Origin: Butyrivibrio fibrisolvens
GTDB taxonomy: Bacteria > Bacillota > Clostridia > Lachnospirales > Lachnospiraceae
Reading direction: 5' to 3'
Length of the DNA stretch: 64,000 nt
Assembly: GCF_023206215.1 (NCBI RefSeq)
Contig: NZ_CP065800.1
Coordinates: forward strand, 2,542,001 to 2,606,000
Shown: piece by piece, positions 60,816-64,000 of the stretch
Layout of the letters: every line of letters starts with the position of its first letter
Position numbering within the stretch: position 1 is the first letter of the stretch
Program-made: the position numbers and the translations under genes
The notes under the pieces: generated by a model
Database searches by the model: none
What the model saw: the letters and a program-made list of their open reading frames with translations, nothing else
Told to the model about the DNA's origin: nothing

Positions 60816-60843
60816 TAAGTAAATTTAAGTAAACAGCCGATAT
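60816..60843 (+). promoter_or_regulatory. SigD/FliA-like promoter of the permease-ATPase-FIST operon
   Basis: TAAG (60816-60819), 16 bases, GCCGATAT (60836-60843), ending 80 bases before the permease start. It has the same layout as at 10788 and on the minus strand at 20594. Confidence 0.6.
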
Positions 60844-60922
60844 AGTTTTGTAGAATAGAACATTTGCGATGCTTTTTTGCACCTATAGATAGTATCTGGT
60901 TTTATTGACGTGGCGGGTGTAT

Positions 60923-61606
60923 ATGAATTCTTTGCCTGAGCAGTTATATGACATCTTCATAAGAGGCGGCACATATCTTACGATCCTGAAAGGTATAGGA
61001 GTCACACTTGAGATTACTATACTATCGGTATTATTCGGGACCTTGTTTGCTTTTGCGGTATGCAGGCTTAGACTTAGCCACAATATCATATTGAGTACCA
61101 TAGCAAGGCTGTATATAGCGGTTCTTAGAGGAAGCCCTGTTCTTCTTGTTTTGATGATATTTTACTACGTGATATTTGCAACAAGTCCTTTATCTGCTCC
61201 GATGATCGCGGTATTTGCTTTTTCGGCCAACTTTGCAGCCCACGTAGCTGAGATCATGAGGACTTCTTATCAGGCAACAGACAAGATGCAGCGTGAAGCG
61301 GCCAGGACTCTTGGATTTAGCAGATGGCAGTCTTTCTACCTGATATCGTTTCCTCAGGCAGTTGATATAGCTCTTCCTGTGTATCAGTCAGCAGTTGTGA
61401 CGCTCCTTCAATGGACAAGTGTTGTAGGATATGTAACTATAACAGACCTTACTAAAGTCATCAATAATATAACGATAAGAACCATGCAGCCGGTGATCTT
61501 GCTTATCACAGGAGTGCTGTTGTATCTGGCTATCGCATATCTTGTGTATGGACTCTTTTATCTAATAGAACAGATAAGAGCCGCCCGCAGAGGAGGTGAT
61601 GGCTGA
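60923..61606 (+). CDS. Polar amino acid-type ABC transporter permease
   Basis: A 227-residue HisM/GlnP-type permease with five helices. The loop EAARTLGFSRWQSFYLISFPQA near 125-146 is the EAA coupling motif. ATG 60923 is preferred over an in-frame TTG 60905, although the ribosome site (GCGGGTGTAT) is weak. It ends on the first base of the ATPase ATG. No substrate-binding protein gene accompanies it. With a SigD-like promoter and FIST and chemoreceptor genes downstream, it may work with chemosensing of amino acids; that is inferred from order. Confidence 0.88.
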   Translation: MNSLPEQLYDIFIRGGTYLTILKGIGVTLEITILSVLFGTLFAFAVCRLRLSHNIILSTIARLYIAVLRGSPVLLVLMIFYYVIFATSPLSAPMIAVFAFSANFAAHVAEIMRTSYQATDKMQREAARTLGFSRWQSFYLISFPQAVDIALPVYQSAVVTLLQWTSVVGYVTITDLTKVINNITIRTMQPVILLITGVLLYLAIAYLVYGLFYLIEQIRAARRGGDG

Positions 61607-62652
61607 TGGACATGATCCGGATGGAGAGTGTGTCCAAGAGCTATAACGGCGTCTGTGTGTTAAAAAATATAAATCTCACCATTAAAAAGGGAGAGATAGT
61701 TGTAGTTATCGGAGGCTCCGGATGTGGCAAGAGCACACTCCTAAGGCTTATAGAGATGCTTGAAAAACCTGACAGCGGACATATTTACATAGGAGATAGT
61801 GACATAACGGCCGCCAAGGGCAAAAACATTGACAGACTTAGAACAAGGCTCGGAATGGTATATCAGGGCTTTCATCTGTTCAGTCATATGGATGTTCTTA
61901 AGAATATAACACTTGCACCTGTAAAACTGAAACATATGACAAAAGAAGCTGCAGATAACAAGGCAATGGAATTGTTAAAAGCAGTTGGACTTACAAATAA
62001 GGCACACATGATGCCGGATCAGCTATCAGGCGGACAGAAGCAGAGAATTGCCATATGCAGAAGTCTTGCAATGGATCCTGATGTGATGCTTTTTGATGAA
62101 CCTACATCAGCACTTGATCCTACGATGATAGGCGAAGTACTTGCAACTATAAGGCTTCTTGCCAAACAGGGTATGACGATGGTCATAGTGACTCACGAGA
62201 TGTCTTTTGCCAGAGAGATAGGAAGCAGGATCATATTCCTTGCAGAACATGGAATATATGAGCAGGGCACTCCCTCGGAGATATTTGATAGCCCTTCAAA
62301 GCTTCTTACAAGAGATTTTATATTCAAATTAAAGCACTTCACCTACGATGTGTATGCAAGACACTATGATCTTATGAAGATGCACGGTGATCTGCAGAAG
62401 TTCGGCGAAAGGTACGGTATAGAAGGTAAATATATAATAAGACTTCAGTTGTATGCAGAAGAACTTATAGAAGAGGCTATAGATCAGCAGGATACCAAGT
62501 ATCCCGAGATAAGCCTTAGAATATCACTTTCTGAGGGTACTAAGGATTTTAATATAGATGTTATCTATTCGGGAATCAATAGGGATATCTTTGATATTCT
62601 CGATGAAGATACAGACGGTATACATATAGGACTTACTATATTAAAAAAGTAG
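61606..62652 (+). CDS. Polar amino acid-type ABC ATPase with a 100-residue C-terminal extension
   Basis: A 348-residue protein. Residues 1-245 are a GlnQ-type ATPase: Walker A GGSGCGKST near 36-44, signature LSGGQKQRIAICRS, Walker B VMLFDEPTSALDP and His in VTHEMSF. The remaining 100 residues (from about 250, RDFIFKLKHFTYDVYARHYDL to HIGLTILKK) are not part of GlnQ. They have the look of a small alpha/beta regulatory domain, with YAEELIEEAID like an N-box helix of GHKL folds, but I cannot assign it. It overlaps the permease stop by one base. Confidence 0.88.
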   Translation: MDMIRMESVSKSYNGVCVLKNINLTIKKGEIVVVIGGSGCGKSTLLRLIEMLEKPDSGHIYIGDSDITAAKGKNIDRLRTRLGMVYQGFHLFSHMDVLKNITLAPVKLKHMTKEAADNKAMELLKAVGLTNKAHMMPDQLSGGQKQRIAICRSLAMDPDVMLFDEPTSALDPTMIGEVLATIRLLAKQGMTMVIVTHEMSFAREIGSRIIFLAEHGIYEQGTPSEIFDSPSKLLTRDFIFKLKHFTYDVYARHYDLMKMHGDLQKFGERYGIEGKYIIRLQLYAEELIEEAIDQQDTKYPEISLRISLSEGTKDFNIDVIYSGINRDIFDILDEDTDGIHIGLTILKK

Positions 62653-62724
62653 CCAGAGTAAGAGAACACAGTTATAAGTATGGAATCAACACACTGAAAA
62701 TTGTTGTATAAAAGGAGGTCTAAA

Positions 62725-63819
62725 ATGCAGACATTTATCGGCAACAGTTTCAACAAAGATGCCAAAACAGCGGTTGCAGAAGCTACCAAAGGGCTTAGCA
62801 ATCCGCATATGATACTCTTTTTTGCTAACTTCAATATGGTTGAAGCTGTAGCAAAAGAGCTCAAAGAACGTTATCCTGATGTGCCTACTATAGGGACATG
62901 CGCGATCTCATATTATGAGAAGGATGCAAGCGATAATAAACTCGTAGTAATAGGATTTGGTTCTGATGCTAAGGTCAAGGTTGGCGTTCTTAGGTATCTC
63001 TCAACGACTCCTTTATATGACATAATGGATCTTAAAAATGCAGTCAAGGAAGTTGCCCCCGGAGATGAAGATACTATCTGCCTGGAATTCTGTACCAATG
63101 ACGAAGAGATTCTTGTTACAACTATGAACGTAGTTCTGGGTCAAAAGAAGGTAAGACTTGTAGGCGGAACTGTATTTGGAGTTCCTGATGGTAAAAAAGG
63201 CTGCGTTGCAGTTAATGGCGAGATCTATGAAGATGCATGCTGTTATGCAGTTATAAAGAATACTTCCGGCAAGATAAGAACGTATTCTGAGAATATCTAT
63301 AAATTAAAACCGGATGCCAAGAGACATATCGCTACTAAGGTCAATCTTAAGACCAAGGAGCTGGTTCAGATGGATTACAAGCCGGCATCAGAAGTATATG
63401 CCAATGAGCTGGGTATCCCTAAGAGCCAGATTGTTGATAACGTGCTTGAGAATCCTCTCGGACGTATTCTGGGAGACGAAGTCTATATCTGTTCTCAGTA
63501 TGGAATAGGAGAAGGCGGATCTCTTATCAATTATAAGAAGTTCAATGAAAATGATACTGTTGCGATCCTGCATCTGGAAGATTATGAAGCTATAAATGCT
63601 GATACCAGAAGCAAGATCAAAGCAGAGAATCCAAAGATATCCTTTGTTTTTAGTGTTAACTGTATATACAGGCATTTGCTCTTTACTAACAAGAATCATC
63701 TGCAGGATTTCATGAATGACATGGGTAGCCTTGGCAAGCATGTCGGAGTTGTAGGTGGTGGAGAGCAGTACAAGACACAGCACGTTAATCAGACAATGGT
63801 CTGCGCAGTATTTGATTGA
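62725..63819 (+). CDS. FIST-domain sensory protein
   Basis: A 364-residue protein with FIST_N (residues about 10-215, TIGTCAISYYEKDASDNKLVV and VGGTVFGVPDGKKGC) and FIST_C (about 225-355, GVVGGGEQYK near the end). It is soluble and lacks a kinase or GGDEF output domain. FIST domains are thought to bind small ligands such as amino acids and occur near chemotaxis and transport genes. ATG 62725 follows AAAGGAGGTCTAAA. It is downstream of the permease and ATPase by 72 bases and 12 bases before a likely chemoreceptor gene, which suggests joint sensing. Confidence 0.88.
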   Translation: MQTFIGNSFNKDAKTAVAEATKGLSNPHMILFFANFNMVEAVAKELKERYPDVPTIGTCAISYYEKDASDNKLVVIGFGSDAKVKVGVLRYLSTTPLYDIMDLKNAVKEVAPGDEDTICLEFCTNDEEILVTTMNVVLGQKKVRLVGGTVFGVPDGKKGCVAVNGEIYEDACCYAVIKNTSGKIRTYSENIYKLKPDAKRHIATKVNLKTKELVQMDYKPASEVYANELGIPKSQIVDNVLENPLGRILGDEVYICSQYGIGEGGSLINYKKFNENDTVAILHLEDYEAINADTRSKIKAENPKISFVFSVNCIYRHLLFTNKNHLQDFMNDMGSLGKHVGVVGGGEQYKTQHVNQTMVCAVFD

Positions 63820-63831
63820 TGGAGGTATGAT

Positions 63832-64000
63832 ATGGCTTTCTTCAAAAAAACGAAAGAGAATGTGGATCAGAATGCAGTCCAGGGTGTGCAGGCCAGAAAC
63901 ATAGCAGAGCAGCTTGCGCCTCTTGCAGAAGCAGGCAAATTTGCTGTTGAGCAAAAAGAAAAGCTCCAAAACGAGGAAGCGGTAACCATTGAAGGTATCG
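63832..64000 (+). CDS. Probable methyl-accepting chemotaxis protein, N-terminal part
   Basis: GGAGGTATGAT precedes ATG 63832; 56 codons are visible before the window ends. The product starts MAFFKKTKENVDQNAV and then is a charged soluble stretch (ARNIAEQLAPLAEAGKFAVEQ), with no membrane helix yet. FIST genes are often followed by soluble chemoreceptors, so this is the likely identity, but the fragment alone cannot prove it. It shares the operon with the FIST gene. Confidence 0.4.
   Translation, partial: MAFFKKTKENVDQNAVQGVQARNIAEQLAPLAEAGKFAVEQKEKLQNEEAVTIEGI

Overview
The window looks like chromosome from an anaerobic, motile Lachnospiraceae-type Clostridium, most like Butyrivibrio or Pseudobutyrivibrio. 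This is inferred from gene content and style, not from a database match. Pointers are T-box leaders, strong AGGAGG ribosome sites, a SigD-like motility promoter motif, membrane-linked GGDEF proteins, fused ECF ATPases, and DUF2975/HTH/DUF4153 and LytTR/DUF3021 modules. No rRNA, tRNA, phage, IS transposase or CRISPR array was seen. Most genes are intact and densely packed, while intergenic gaps are rich in palindromic dispersed repeats.

Layout. 1-3555: the 3' end of gpsA, then a Trp-specific T-box controlling a trpXYZ-type ABC importer. 3642-6950: an iron alcohol dehydrogenase, a DUF2804 protein and a HAD hydrolase. 7197-22907: a signalling region with an OmpR-type regulator and a large sensor kinase, a GGDEF protein, a divergent DUF4153/HTH/DUF2975 module, a second paralogous but orphan kinase, a lipoprotein, a chemoreceptor, and a second copy of the DUF2975/HTH/DUF4153 module. 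23185-28400: an esterase-like hydrolase, LytTR and DUF3021, gene remnants, a CPBP protease with a coupled 46-aa ORF, and a VanZ-like protein. 28687-30440: a Tyr T-box and tyrS. 30673-43932: a DUF3298 lipoprotein, a serine beta-lactamase-like hydrolase, an ABC-F ATPase, purine nucleoside phosphorylase with an MtaD-type deaminase, a membrane MutS-like ATPase, RNase HI and FtsH. 44207-48827: a c-di-GMP cluster of PilZ and two GGDEF proteins. 48986-50292: a GH13 glucosidase gene with a one-base frameshift. 50723-57837: a TetR-controlled operon of a heterodimeric ABC exporter-type pair plus a complete ECF importer, probably for an iron or haem-like compound. 58298-60658: a secreted VanX-like/HAD fusion and dut. 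60816-64000: a SigD-type promoter, a permease and ATPase without a binding protein, a FIST sensor and the start of a likely chemoreceptor.

The strongest unexplained signals are non-coding. (1) A family of nearly 300-bp perfect-to-near-perfect hairpins (50377-50672 and 57967-58264) shares ends and a tip, while the arms differ and still pair; there is one short form and several fossil halves. (2) A three-copy repeat ends in GAGGTTAA a few bases before a start codon, so it acts as a portable ribosome-binding site. (3) Three promoters share the exact layout TAA(T/G)-N16-GCCGATAT and tie c-di-GMP, chemoreceptor and FIST genes to one motility regulon. (4) Two 16-bp TetR operators straddle the -10 box of a consensus promoter.
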